A stretch of DNA of 64,000 bases, taken from the NCBI GenBank assembly GCA_028292485.1, contig JAQGMG010000013.1, positions 62,001 through 126,000 of the forward strand, read 5' to 3'. Made by a program: the position numbers and the translations under genes. Of the stretch, positions 41,599 through 50,631 are shown in pieces (positions within the stretch are counted from its first letter, which is position 1; each line of letters starts with the position of its first letter). The stretch comes from Rhodocyclales bacterium. Its GTDB lineage: Bacteria > Pseudomonadota > Gammaproteobacteria > Burkholderiales > Rhodocyclaceae. Below the pieces are notes generated by a model, which saw only the letters and a list, made by a program, of their open reading frames with translations, made no database searches and had not been told where the DNA came from.

Positions 41599-43749
41599 AT
41601 GTTCAGATTCGGTTTGGGAAAGTACCGCACGATCATCATATCGATCACCTTGTTCCTGGTTTTCGACGTCGGGGTGCTGGCCATGACCTTCCTGATATCG
41701 AGGCAGATTGCGTCTGATGCAGTGTCGCTCAATCTTGCCGGGCAACAGCGCACGCTGGTGCAACAGCTGACCAAGACAGCGCTTCTGCTTGAACAGGATG
41801 CGACGCAAGGGATTATCGATAGCAGCGGAAATTCGAGTTTTTCCGAACTAAAGGAATTGATTGGTACGGCGGACTTGTTCAACGCCACGCTTGAGGCGTT
41901 TCACCAGGGCGGGCGCATGGTCGATGGCCGTGGCCGGGTGGAACTGACGCCGCAAGATGATATACAGGCCGCCGCGCAATTCAAATTGCTCGAAGAGATG
42001 TGGGTGCCGATCAACGTCGAGCTGCAAAAAATCAAGAGCCTCAAATCCAACGCCAAGCCCGATCTCGGGCCGTTGTTACTGGTGCTCGTTGCCGACAATC
42101 TGAACTTGCTGACTGTCTCGAATATGCTGACGTCACGCATGGAGTCACTGTCGGCAGCCAAGGCAACGAATCTGCGCATTGTGCAGATCGCAGGTATCAC
42201 GCTGGCCCTGATCAACTTCGGCTTCATCCTCTATTACTTCTTGCGCCAGTTGCGTACCAGTGACCATGCGGTGGAACGCGCGCAAAAGGAAACAGAAGAT
42301 ATCCTGCGGACCACGCAGGAAGGCTTGTTCCTGCTGGATACCGATTTCCGCATGGGCATGCAGACCTCGCATGCACTGTCGAAGATCCTCGGCATGAGCG
42401 ATCTTGCCGGCCGGGATTTTCTCGCCTTGCTCAAGCCTATCGTTACGCCCAAGACATTCGATACGGCCAAGGAATATATCGAGCTGCTGTTGCGTCACGA
42501 TGTGAAGGAAAAACTCGTGGCCAGCCTGAACCCGCTCGACTGCATCGAGGTCAGTTCGCCTCAGCCGAACGGCGCGATCGAAAGCCGCTTCCTCAATATC
42601 CGTTTCAACCGCGTGTTCGACGCCGGCAGGGTCACGCATCTGCTGGTGACGGCCACCGACATCACGCGCCGCGTACGCCTGGAACGCGAGCTCAAGGAGA
42701 GCGAGCGCAAGGTGCAGGATCAGATGGGCATGATGGTGCACATCCTGCAGGCCGACCCGAGCCTGCTGCAGGAATTCCTGCGCAACGCCATCAAGGGCCT
42801 CGACCAGATCAACGAAGAGCTGCGCACCGGCACGGCCACCACGGGCATGTCTGCCAAGCGCATCGACATGCTGTTCCGCATCAGCCACCGCCTCAAGGGC
42901 GATGCCAACGCGCTCAAGCTCGAAGCCGTCGCGCAGTCATTGCATGCCTTCGAAAATCTGCTCGACGGCCTGCGTGCGAACCCCGTTCTGCGCAACGAGG
43001 ACTTCCTGCCTGTCACGGTTCGCGTCAAGGGCCTGTACGCGGAAATCCATGCCATTCAGGATGCCCTGACACGTGTTGCCCAGGTGCGCGGCGTGGTGAC
43101 GGTCGAGCCACCGAAGCCGGTACAGGATCCGGCCATTGCGGCACTTCCCTTCGTGCAACAGTGGCGCAGTTTTGCGCAGGAGATAGCGCAACGTCATGAG
43201 AAAGAGGCGGAGCTGAGCTACCAGGGTCTCGATCTGGCCAAGCTTGCCCAGCCGCTGCGCGATGCGATCAACAGCATCGTCAACCAGTTCATCCGCAATG
43301 CCATGGCGCACGGCGTCGAATTGCCCGGCGAGCGCAAGCAGCGCGGCAAGCCCGCGGCAGGTCGCATCTCGGTGTACGTGTCAGATGCGGGCGACGGTTT
43401 TCTGGAACTCAGTTTCCGCGACGATGGTGCTGGCATAGACCCCGAGAAAATCCGCGTGGCGGCCGTGCGCACCGGTCGGCTCGACGCGACGGCGGCAAAG
43501 CTTGCCGACATGCGCAAGTTGATTTCCATGATCTTCGAGCCCGGCGTTTCCACGCGCGAGGTAGTCGATGAGGATGCGGGTCGCGGTGTCGGCCTCGATG
43601 CGGTCAAGGACATGGTGACGCGCATGGGGGGCCGTGTGCGCATCGGCACCACCGTGGGCGAATACTGTCACTTCCGTGTGCAGTTGCCGCTGGGTGCCGC
43701 AGCAGAGAATGCCAACAACATGACAGACGTAAACCGGGAGGCTGCTTGA
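41599..43749 (+). CDS. Membrane-bound CheA-like histidine kinase with PilJ-type sensor, PAS and Hpt
   Basis: 716 residues. Membrane helix about 11-33, a periplasmic four-helix sensor (SLNLAGQQRTLVQQLTKTAL, the type IV pilus methyl-accepting/PilJ pattern) to about 190, second helix 193-214, PAS about 230-360 (EGLFLLDTDFRMGMQ), and an Hpt domain with HRLKGDA (His430). A CheA-like ATPase follows: N-box NQFIRNAMAHGVE (Asn568), DDGAGID (608-614) and GRGVGLDAV (661-669). It has no CheW-like P5 domain, so it is not coupled to receptors in the ordinary way and instead carries its own sensor. The stop overlaps the response regulator ATG by one base. Confidence 0.85.
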   Translation: MFRFGLGKYRTIIISITLFLVFDVGVLAMTFLISRQIASDAVSLNLAGQQRTLVQQLTKTALLLEQDATQGIIDSSGNSSFSELKELIGTADLFNATLEAFHQGGRMVDGRGRVELTPQDDIQAAAQFKLLEEMWVPINVELQKIKSLKSNAKPDLGPLLLVLVADNLNLLTVSNMLTSRMESLSAAKATNLRIVQIAGITLALINFGFILYYFLRQLRTSDHAVERAQKETEDILRTTQEGLFLLDTDFRMGMQTSHALSKILGMSDLAGRDFLALLKPIVTPKTFDTAKEYIELLLRHDVKEKLVASLNPLDCIEVSSPQPNGAIESRFLNIRFNRVFDAGRVTHLLVTATDITRRVRLERELKESERKVQDQMGMMVHILQADPSLLQEFLRNAIKGLDQINEELRTGTATTGMSAKRIDMLFRISHRLKGDANALKLEAVAQSLHAFENLLDGLRANPVLRNEDFLPVTVRVKGLYAEIHAIQDALTRVAQVRGVVTVEPPKPVQDPAIAALPFVQQWRSFAQEIAQRHEKEAELSYQGLDLAKLAQPLRDAINSIVNQFIRNAMAHGVELPGERKQRGKPAAGRISVYVSDAGDGFLELSFRDDGAGIDPEKIRVAAVRTGRLDATAAKLADMRKLISMIFEPGVSTREVVDEDAGRGVGLDAVKDMVTRMGGRVRIGTTVGEYCHFRVQLPLGAAAENANNMTDVNREAA

Positions 43750-44123
43750 TGACTTTCAAGCTCATGATCGTCGATGATTCCAACATCATACGCGGCAAGA
43801 TTTCGCGTACGCTGACGCAACACCGCATGGAGATCGTCGCGACAGCCGCCAATGGCGAAGATGCGATCAAGCAATTTTCCGCCAACCAGCCAGATGTGGT
43901 GACGATGGATCTCACCATGCCGCGCATGGACGGCCTCGAATGCATCCGCAAACTCAGGCGTATGAAGCCGGATCTGCGAATTCTTGTCGTCTCGGCGCTC
44001 GCCGACAAAGCCACCGCGATCCAGGCCCTCAAGGAAGGCGCCCAGGGCTTCCTGTGCAAGCCCTTTTCCGAAGACGACCTGACCGACGCGATGGACGAAC
44101 TACTGGGAGAGACTCATGGATGA
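43749..44123 (+). CDS. CheY-like single-domain response regulator
   Basis: 124-residue receiver with no output domain. Acidic pair in LMIVDDSN, phosphoacceptor Asp54 in VVTMDLTMPRMDG, Ser/Thr in ILVVSALADK, and Lys in GFLCKPF. Likely phosphorylated by the kinase encoded just upstream and dephosphorylated by the CheX-like protein encoded just downstream (8-base overlap). It must act by protein contact. Confidence 0.92.
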   Translation: MTFKLMIVDDSNIIRGKISRTLTQHRMEIVATAANGEDAIKQFSANQPDVVTMDLTMPRMDGLECIRKLRRMKPDLRILVVSALADKATAIQALKEGAQGFLCKPFSEDDLTDAMDELLGETHG

Positions 44124-44562
44124 GCAACAGCTACGCATCTTCGTAGACCTCGTGCGTCAGTACTTCGACCGCGAAACCGGCCGCCTGCCCGAGATTGGCA
44201 GCCCGCACCTGGGTGACGCCACGGCGCTACCGATCTACGACTTCACCGGCGTCATCGGCATCTCCGGCGAACGCCAGGGCTGTGTCTACGTGACCGCCTA
44301 CCGTGAAATGCTCAGGGCATTGTTACTGCAGGTCGGCGAGACGGATGTGGCCGACAACAATCTGTGCGATCTCGTCGGCGAAGTGGCCAACACCATTTCG
44401 GGCAACGCGCGCATCCACTTCGGGCCCAACTTCATGATCTCGGTGCCCATCGTCGTGAAGGGCACAGCGCAGGCGATACAGGTGCCGCGCAACATCAAGG
44501 CTTACATCATTCCGTTGCGCTGGCACAAGCATGAAGCGTCGCTGGTGGTGAGCCTGCAGTGA
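44116..44562 (+). CDS. CheX-like phosphatase
   Basis: 148 residues of the CheC/CheX/FliY phosphatase fold. The central helix DLVGEVANTISGNAR carries the E-x-x-N catalytic pair that attacks the CheY acyl phosphate. Only one such helix is visible, as in CheX. Other conserved parts are TGVIGISGERQGCVYVTAYREML and ISVPIVVKGTAQ. Overlap with the response regulator gene argues that they form a phosphorylation-dephosphorylation pair. It ends 58 bases before cysC. Confidence 0.82.
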   Translation: MDEQQLRIFVDLVRQYFDRETGRLPEIGSPHLGDATALPIYDFTGVIGISGERQGCVYVTAYREMLRALLLQVGETDVADNNLCDLVGEVANTISGNARIHFGPNFMISVPIVVKGTAQAIQVPRNIKAYIIPLRWHKHEASLVVSLQ

Positions 44563-44620
44563 ACCGCAATATGCATATGTGCTGGCGGATGGCGTCATTG
44601 CCGTGACAGGAGGGAAGAAG

Positions 44621-45328
44621 ATGAATATGCGAGCCACCAATCTACTCGACGCAGCCAGGCGACACGCGGCCGCGGGCAGCGCCAATGACCCGGCCGGGAA
44701 CTTCCCCGTGCATCGCGGCATGCAGCGGGGCCGCAACATTTTCTGGCACAAGGGGCAGGTCGAGGCGAACAGTCGCCAGAATCTGTTCGGTCATCGTCCG
44801 GCCACCGTCTGGCTGACTGGTCTGAGCGGTGCGGGCAAGTCTACGCTCGCTTACGAACTGGAGAAATACCTGCTGCTTCAAGGGCGGGCTTGCTGTGTGC
44901 TGGATGGGGACAACCTGCGCCACCATCTGAACTGCGACCTGGGTTTCTCGGCCGACGCGCGTCGCGAAAACATCCGGCGTGCTGCGGAAGTGGCGCGGCT
45001 GATGAACGATGCCGGGCTGATCGTCATCACCGCATTCATCTCTCCCTTTATCGAAGATCGTGCCATGGCGCGTGCCATTGTCGGCGATGCACGCTTCATC
45101 GAGGTTCATGTGTGCACCGCGCTCGATGTCTGTGAAGCGCGTGATCCGAAAGGGCTCTACGCCAAGGCCCGCGCAGGCAAGATCGATGAATTCACCGGTG
45201 TCTCTTCACCGTACGAAGTGCCGCTGCAACCCGACCTGAAACTCGATTCGAGTGCACTGCCGCTGGCGGAGGCCACGCGCCTGCTTTTCGAGCATCTCGC
45301 AAATACCGTCTTCGAGGTGGCGCAATGA
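44621..45328 (+). CDS. cysC: Adenylylsulfate kinase
   Basis: 235-residue APS kinase that phosphorylates adenosine 5'-phosphosulfate to PAPS, the universal sulfate donor. P-loop TGLSGAGKST (about 66-75), LDGDNLRHHLNCDLGFS (95-110), RRENIRRAAEVARL (114-127) and the DPKGLYAKARAGKI segment that binds APS. It has a roughly 45-residue N-terminal extension. The ATG at 44621 follows AGGAGGG. No sulfurylase or PAPS reductase is adjacent; the partner is a sulfotransferase, which suggests PAPS is made for sulfation rather than for sulfur assimilation. Confidence 0.93.
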   Translation: MNMRATNLLDAARRHAAAGSANDPAGNFPVHRGMQRGRNIFWHKGQVEANSRQNLFGHRPATVWLTGLSGAGKSTLAYELEKYLLLQGRACCVLDGDNLRHHLNCDLGFSADARRENIRRAAEVARLMNDAGLIVITAFISPFIEDRAMARAIVGDARFIEVHVCTALDVCEARDPKGLYAKARAGKIDEFTGVSSPYEVPLQPDLKLDSSALPLAEATRLLFEHLANTVFEVAQ

Positions 45329-45392
45329 CATTCACTCCGAAATTCGCGCGCATCGGTTTCGTCATCTGTCCCACTCTGCAGGGAGGCATGCA

Positions 45393-46472
45393 ATGAATAT
45401 CGCCATGAAGGCAAGACCACGGCCGGTGCTAATGATTCCGCTGCGCCGTTGCGGTAGCCACGCCCTGCGTCTGCGGCTGAACTTCAATACGGATTTTCAT
45501 TCCCCGTATCCGCTGCACATCATCGATTTCATGCCATTGGTGCCCCTGTACGGCGATCTGGCAGATGACAAGGCGTATTTCCAGCTGGTCGTGGACGTCG
45601 TCGGCCTGCAGGCGGCGGGCGTGGTCAAGTGGCCGGACATGGTGTTCAATCCGGTCGATATTTTCGAGGCCATCCGAAATGAAAAACGCAGCGTGCATCG
45701 CATCGTATGGGAGCTACTGCTACGCGCCGGCGAGTGTCATAACGCCAGGCTGGTGATGGACAAGTCGCTCGACAGCGTGCGCTACGCCGATGAGTTGATG
45801 AGCCTGTTTCCCGACATGCTGTTCCTCAATGTCATTCGCGATCCGCGCGCACAGGTCGCCTCGATGAACCGCGCCATCATCCACGACTATGACACCACGC
45901 TGAACGCGATGGAATGGGTCGAGGCACATCGCATGGGGCGGGCATTGGTCGAAAAATATCCGGATCGGACGCTGACAATCCGCTACGAGGACTTCCTCGG
46001 CGATCAGGAAACCACGTTGCGTAAGGTATGTGCTTTCTTCGGCATGGCCTACCTGCCGGAGATGCTGGATGTCTCCCGGTCTAATGAAGCGATGCAGATA
46101 TCGCAGCTGTCGGCATTGTGGGAGTCGAATTGCTTCGCACCGATTGCCGCCAACGTCGACAAATTCAAGACCCAGTTGAGCTGCGACGAGATCGAAACGA
46201 TCGAGACGCTGGCGCAAGGTCACATGCGCCATTACGGCTATGAATTGATGACTCCGGCAAGGGCGAGCCTGCCTGATGCGCAAGCCTTGCGCGAAGCGCG
46301 CCTGCACTCCGAAATCAGTCGCCAGAACGCGTGGCGGGAGCTGGAGAAAAACAACTATCGCGATTTCGTATTGCGGCGTTTTCGTGCCGACTATCTCGGC
46401 AAGGTGCGCAGCAGCCTGGAGCAACGCCAGGCTGTCTCCCGCGCAGCCAAATCTTCCACCACGACCGTCTGA
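45393..46472 (+). CDS. Sulfotransferase
   Basis: 359-residue PAPS-dependent sulfotransferase. The 5'-phosphosulfate-binding loop is at 16-29 (PLRRCGSHALRLRL) and the 3'-phosphate-binding motif at 146-158 (NVIRDPRAQVASM, with Arg149 and Ser157). Also VEKYPDRTLTIRYEDFLGD, a typical helix and strand late in the fold. The acceptor is unknown; candidates are a surface polysaccharide, a lipid or a small metabolite. Start ATG 45393 follows GGGAGG. It begins 64 bases after cysC and ends 10 bases before the sulfate-binding protein gene. Confidence 0.85.
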   Translation: MNIAMKARPRPVLMIPLRRCGSHALRLRLNFNTDFHSPYPLHIIDFMPLVPLYGDLADDKAYFQLVVDVVGLQAAGVVKWPDMVFNPVDIFEAIRNEKRSVHRIVWELLLRAGECHNARLVMDKSLDSVRYADELMSLFPDMLFLNVIRDPRAQVASMNRAIIHDYDTTLNAMEWVEAHRMGRALVEKYPDRTLTIRYEDFLGDQETTLRKVCAFFGMAYLPEMLDVSRSNEAMQISQLSALWESNCFAPIAANVDKFKTQLSCDEIETIETLAQGHMRHYGYELMTPARASLPDAQALREARLHSEISRQNAWRELEKNNYRDFVLRRFRADYLGKVRSSLEQRQAVSRAAKSSTTTV

Positions 46473-46482
46473 GGAAACAGCC

Positions 46483-47496
46483 ATGCGTCCCCTGAAATTC
46501 TGTCGCAATCTGGCGATGCTCACCCTGGGCATCGGCGCTCTGTTCACCAGCGCCGAGGCAGCCACGCTGATGAATGTCTCCTACGACACGACGCGCGAAA
46601 TGTATGCCGAATATAACGCTTTATTCGCCAAGTACTGGAAACGCCAGGGCGGAGAGCTGACGTTCGATCAGCGTCACGGCAATTCCGGCAACCAGGCCAG
46701 TCTGGTCAGAAACGGGCTGGAAGCCGATGTCGTGTCGCTGGCCTTGCCATATGACATCGATATTATCGCTTCCAACGGAATCCTGTCGAAGAACTGGCAG
46801 CGGCGCTTGCCCAACGCGTCCGCGCCTTACACATCGACGATCGTGTTTCTGGTGCGGCGGGGAAATCCCAAAGCCATAAAGGACTGGTCTGATTTGGTGC
46901 GCTGGGGCGTCAGCGTCGTCATTCCCAATCCCAAGACATCGGGCGCCGCGCGCTGGAGCTATCTGGCGGCCTGGGGCTATGCCCTCAAACAACCAGGCGG
47001 CAATGAAGAGAGTGCGCGCACCTTCCTGCGGCGCGTGTATGGCAATACCAAGGTGCTCGAATACGGCGCGCGTGCCGCGACCAACACTTTCGCCAAGCGC
47101 AAGATCGGCGACGTAATGGTGTCCTGGGAGAACGAGGCACTGCGGGCCGTAGCAGAAAGTCCGCAGGAATATGAAATTGTCGTGCCATCCATTTCGGTGC
47201 TTGCCGAACCGGCCGTCACCGTCGTCGACAGCATGGTCGACAAGCATGGCACCCGCAAACTCGCCGAGAGTTATCTGCAATATCTCTATTCGCCTGAAGG
47301 ACAGGAAATCGCCGCCAAGTATTACTACCGTCCCAGTGATCCCGTCGTGCTGGCGAAACACCCCGACGAATTCCGTCCGCTGAAGCTGTTCCGCGTCGAG
47401 GACCTGTTCGGTAGCTGGCAGACCATCCACAACACGCACTTCAAGGACGGCGGCGTTTTCGACTCCTTGTACGATCAGTACAGAAACGCTTCCTGA
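46483..47496 (+). CDS. Sulfate ABC transporter periplasmic binding protein
   Basis: 337-residue periplasmic sulfate/thiosulfate-binding protein of the Sbp/CysP family. The signal peptide is about 26 residues, ending SAEA. Diagnostic segments are [56 protein letters not shown] and [20 protein letters not shown], the last a Sbp signature. No permease or ATPase gene is nearby, so it either uses a transporter encoded elsewhere or supplies sulfate sensing. Position after cysC and the sulfotransferase supports a sulfate-to-PAPS-to-product flow. Confidence 0.93.
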   Translation: MRPLKFCRNLAMLTLGIGALFTSAEAATLMNVSYDTTREMYAEYNALFAKYWKRQGGELTFDQRHGNSGNQASLVRNGLEADVVSLALPYDIDIIASNGILSKNWQRRLPNASAPYTSTIVFLVRRGNPKAIKDWSDLVRWGVSVVIPNPKTSGAARWSYLAAWGYALKQPGGNEESARTFLRRVYGNTKVLEYGARAATNTFAKRKIGDVMVSWENEALRAVAESPQEYEIVVPSISVLAEPAVTVVDSMVDKHGTRKLAESYLQYLYSPEGQEIAAKYYYRPSDPVVLAKHPDEFRPLKLFRVEDLFGSWQTIHNTHFKDGGVFDSLYDQYRNAS

Positions 47497-47609
47497 TCGC
47501 AACACGCTTACTTACTTACCTACCTATCTACCTGCGGCCGGCAGTACACCTGTCGGCAGATCAAAGCGCTAGACTGCTCCGAAGCTTTCAACTCGTTTCG
47601 GAGCAGGGC

Positions 47610-47996
47610 ATGACCAGACAGATCATCGCAACCCGCGAGGCGCCTGCAGCAATCGGCACCTACTCGCAAGCCGTGCGCGTCGGCGACACCGTGTATATGT
47701 CCGGCCAGATCGGTCTCGATCCGGTCAGCATGACGCTTGCCGAGGGCTTCGAAGCGCAGGCCGTGCAAGTCTTCGAGAACCTCGCGGCCGTCGCAGTCGC
47801 CGCCGGCGGTTCGCTGGCCGACGCGGTCAAGTTCAATCTCTACCTGACCGACCTCGGCAACTTCGCCAAGCTCAACGAGATCATGGCGCGCTACTGCAGC
47901 GAGCCTTTCCCGGCGCGCGCAGCGGTGGGTGTCGCGGCGCTGCCGCGCGGTGCCGTGGTGGAAGCCGACGCGGTGCTGGTGTTGCTTTCAAGATGA
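47610..47996 (+). CDS. ridA: RidA-family enamine/imine deaminase
   Basis: 128-residue trimeric protein that hydrolyses reactive 2-aminoacrylate-type intermediates. Motifs are [28 protein letters not shown], the catalytic Arg in [17 protein letters not shown], and the C-terminal VEADAVLVL. Starts at the ATG at 47610 after CGGAGC. Its stop overlaps the next ATG by 4 bases. Confidence 0.94.
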   Translation: MTRQIIATREAPAAIGTYSQAVRVGDTVYMSGQIGLDPVSMTLAEGFEAQAVQVFENLAAVAVAAGGSLADAVKFNLYLTDLGNFAKLNEIMARYCSEPFPARAAVGVAALPRGAVVEADAVLVLLSR

Positions 47997-48364
47997 ACAT
48001 GAAGAAATCTGTCCTGGCCGCACTCCTGTCCGGACTGGTATTTCCTGGTACTGGTTATTTCGTGCTCAAACGGACGATGCGCGGTCTGGTGGTAGTTGCC
48101 ATCGCCGTTGCAGGCCTGATCTATCTCTCCAACGCAGCGATCCAACAGGCCGCTGGAGTGATGGAAAAAATCAGTGCCGGTGAAGTGCCACTCGATGCCA
48201 GTGGCATCGAGAAATTGGTGGCCGCGACGCCGACGGGAGCGGATCCAGTCTTGCTCAATCTCGCAACCCTGGCAATGGTTGGCTGCTGGCTATTCAGCAT
48301 CGTGGACGGTTATCGCATCGGCCGCGATGAAGATCGCAAGGCAGCAGGCGCTCTGTCCAAGTAA
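47993..48364 (+). CDS. Small integral membrane protein, unknown function
   Basis: 123 residues. An N-terminal amphipathic or membrane segment has a Gly/Pro turn ([17 protein letters not shown]), then a helix ([20 protein letters not shown]), a polar middle, and another helix ([24 protein letters not shown]) with a charged tail. FPGTGY followed by Arg/Lys is a pattern of small proteins of unknown function. Coupled to ridA by ATGA. Confidence 0.75.
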   Translation: MNMKKSVLAALLSGLVFPGTGYFVLKRTMRGLVVVAIAVAGLIYLSNAAIQQAAGVMEKISAGEVPLDASGIEKLVAATPTGADPVLLNLATLAMVGCWLFSIVDGYRIGRDEDRKAAGALSK

Positions 48365-48379
48365 GCTCACTGTCTGCCT

Positions 48380-50458
48380 GTGTCCGAATCGACTAAGTCA
48401 CCGCTCTCCGTCACGCCAGCCGTCTCTCCAGCAGCACCACCAAAGCGCAGCGCGCTGGTGGGGCGCCTGGCGAAACTGGGTGTTCACTGCGATGCAGACA
48501 TGCTGCTGCATCTGCCCATGCGCTACGAAGACGAGACCTCTGTCACGCCGATTGCGCAAGCCATGGCCGGTGCGCCAGTGCAGGTGATGGGCGTGATCGA
48601 GCATGCTGAAGTCGTGCTGCGGCCACGCCGGCAACTCGTGGCGCGCTTGCGCGACGAGTCGGATGTCATCACCCTGCGCTTTCTCAACTTTTATCCCGCC
48701 ACGGTCAGACAGGTCGAGATCGGTGCGCGTGTGCGTGCCTTCGGCGAGGTACGTGGCGGCTTCTGGGGCGAAGAGATGATTCACCCACGCATTCAGAATG
48801 TCGTCGAAGGAGAGGTGCTGCCTGCTGCGCTGACACCGGTTTACCCGACGACTGCAGGGATGGCACAGAGCGCCTTGCGCAAACTCGTGGTACGCGCTTT
48901 CGAGCGCTGCAGGTTGACGGATCCCTTGCCCGAAGCGCTGCGCCGAGCGGCGAAACTGCCGGGCTGGGAGCGCAGCCTGCGCTTTCTGCACCAGCCGCCG
49001 CCCGACGCGCGCCTCGATACGCTGGAAGAGCGTAGTCATCCGGCATGGCGACGCGTGAAGTTCGACGAGCTGCTGGCCCAGCAGATATCGCTGCGCAAGG
49101 CATATGAAGCGCGGCGCGCGCATGCCGCCCATACGCTGCCGGCCAGTGGTGCGCTGACGGCACGCTTCATAGCCAATCTGCCTTTCGCCTTGACTGCTGC
49201 GCAGCGTCGCGCTGTCGACGAGATCTCGCTCGACCTGGCACTGGCACATCCGATGCAACGCCTGTTGCAGGGCGACGTGGGCAGCGGCAAGACCATCGTC
49301 GCGGCGCTGGCGATGTTGCAGGCTGCCGAGAATGGCTACCAGGCGGCACTCATGGCGCCGACCGAGATCCTCGCCGAACAGCATTACCGCAAGCTTGCGG
49401 GCTGGCTTGAGCCGATGGGCGTCAAGCTGGCATGGCTCTCCGGCTCGCAAAAGAAAAAGGAACGCGCCGCAATGCGGGCGCTGCTCGAAAGCGGCGAAGC
49501 ATTGCTGGCCGTCGGCACGCATGCCCTGATCGAAGACAGCGTGGTGCTGTCGCGGCTCGGTGTGGCGGTGGTCGACGAACAGCATCGTTTCGGCGTGCGT
49601 CAGCGCCTGGCTCTGCGCGAGAAAGTGTCGGGCGTGCTGCCGCACATGTTGATGATGAGCGCTACGCCCATTCCACGCACGCTGGCCATGAGCTACATGG
49701 CTGATCTGGACATATCGGTGCTGGATGAATTGCCGCCCGGACGCACGCCCATCGTCACGCGGCTGGTATCGGACAAGCGCCGTGACGAAGTCATCGGCCG
49801 AGTCCGCGATGCGTGCCGCGAAGGGCGTCAGGCGTACTGGGTATGCCCGTTGATCGAGGAGAGCGAAGCGCTGCAATTGCAGACCGCGCAAGACACCTAT
49901 GCGACGCTGACAGCGGAGTTGTCGGAGCTGAAAGTGGGGTTGGTGCACGGCCGGCTCAAACCGGCCGAGAAGGCCGAGGTGATGGAAGCCTTCGTACGTA
50001 ATGACATCCAGTTATTGGTGGCAACGACGGTGATCGAGGTCGGCGTGGATGTACCGAATGCCAGCCTGATGGTCATCGAGCACGCCGAGCGTTTTGGTCT
50101 GGCACAGTTGCACCAGTTGCGCGGCCGCGTCGGACGCGGGGCGGCGGCTTCGAGTTGTGTGCTGCTGTATGCGCAGCCCCTTTCCGAGAACGGCCGCTTG
50201 CGCCTCAAGGCCATCTACGAAACCACCGACGGCTTCGAGATCGCGCGGCGCGATCTGCAGCTGCGCGGGCCGGGTGAATTCGTCGGCGCGCGTCAGAGTG
50301 GCGTGCCGTTATTGCGTTATGCCGACCTGGAGCTGGATATCGATCTGGTCGAACAGGCGCGCCAGGCTGCCACGGAAATGCTGGAGAAATATCCGGTCGA
50401 GGCGGAGATGTTGCTGGAACGCTGGTTTGGCGGCAGAGCAGACTTGCTTAAAGCGTAG
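48380..50458 (+). CDS. recG: ATP-dependent DNA helicase RecG
   Basis: 692-residue branch-migration helicase acting on stalled forks. N-terminal wedge/OB domain (AQAMAGAPVQVMGVIEHAEV), Walker A GDVGSGKTIVAALAML, DEQH box in VVDEQHRFGVRQR, ATPIPRTLAM, and the helicase C-terminal motifs TTVIEVGVDVPNASLMVIEHAERFGLAQLHQLRGRVGRG. The start is a GTG (residues SESTKS follow). The stop codon TAG lies inside repeat copy 2 (GTAGGTTGGGG), so the repeat sets the C-terminus. Large antisense frames across it are shadows. Confidence 0.95.
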   Translation: MSESTKSPLSVTPAVSPAAPPKRSALVGRLAKLGVHCDADMLLHLPMRYEDETSVTPIAQAMAGAPVQVMGVIEHAEVVLRPRRQLVARLRDESDVITLRFLNFYPATVRQVEIGARVRAFGEVRGGFWGEEMIHPRIQNVVEGEVLPAALTPVYPTTAGMAQSALRKLVVRAFERCRLTDPLPEALRRAAKLPGWERSLRFLHQPPPDARLDTLEERSHPAWRRVKFDELLAQQISLRKAYEARRAHAAHTLPASGALTARFIANLPFALTAAQRRAVDEISLDLALAHPMQRLLQGDVGSGKTIVAALAMLQAAENGYQAALMAPTEILAEQHYRKLAGWLEPMGVKLAWLSGSQKKKERAAMRALLESGEALLAVGTHALIEDSVVLSRLGVAVVDEQHRFGVRQRLALREKVSGVLPHMLMMSATPIPRTLAMSYMADLDISVLDELPPGRTPIVTRLVSDKRRDEVIGRVRDACREGRQAYWVCPLIEESEALQLQTAQDTYATLTAELSELKVGLVHGRLKPAEKAEVMEAFVRNDIQLLVATTVIEVGVDVPNASLMVIEHAERFGLAQLHQLRGRVGRGAAASSCVLLYAQPLSENGRLRLKAIYETTDGFEIARRDLQLRGPGEFVGARQSGVPLLRYADLELDIDLVEQARQAATEMLEKYPVEAEMLLERWFGGRADLLKA

Positions 50459-50569
50459 GTTGGGGTGAGCCGGGTTTGACAATGAGGATGCCCAACACGT
50501 CACGTTGATCACGTTCTGTACAAGTTTGGTCGAACGATGTTGGGCATCGCTTCGCTCACCCCAACCTAC
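50455..50569. repeat. Inverted repeat of the GTAGGTTGGGGTGAGC family (copy 2)
   Basis: GTAGGTTGGGGTGAGC at the left end pairs with GCTCACCCCAACCTAC at the right end; the inner GATGCCCAACA pairs with TGTTGGGCATC around a longer loop than in copy 1 (115 versus 84 bases). It lies between convergent recG and the solute-binding gene, where it may also terminate transcription. Confidence 0.85.
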
Positions 50570-50631
50570 ATCGCCTTGCATGTCGGTTGCACGGCAAAGT
50601 CCTGATCGAATATGCCACGAGGCGGAATTGC

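Noticed and set aside
47507-47532. Tetranucleotide run (CTTAC/CTAC units) between the sulfate-binding gene and ridA
   Set aside because: Too short and degenerate for a phase-variable tract, and not placed in a promoter or coding start that would make slippage meaningful.
48398-49948. 516-codon minus-strand reading frame
   Set aside because: Shadow of recG.
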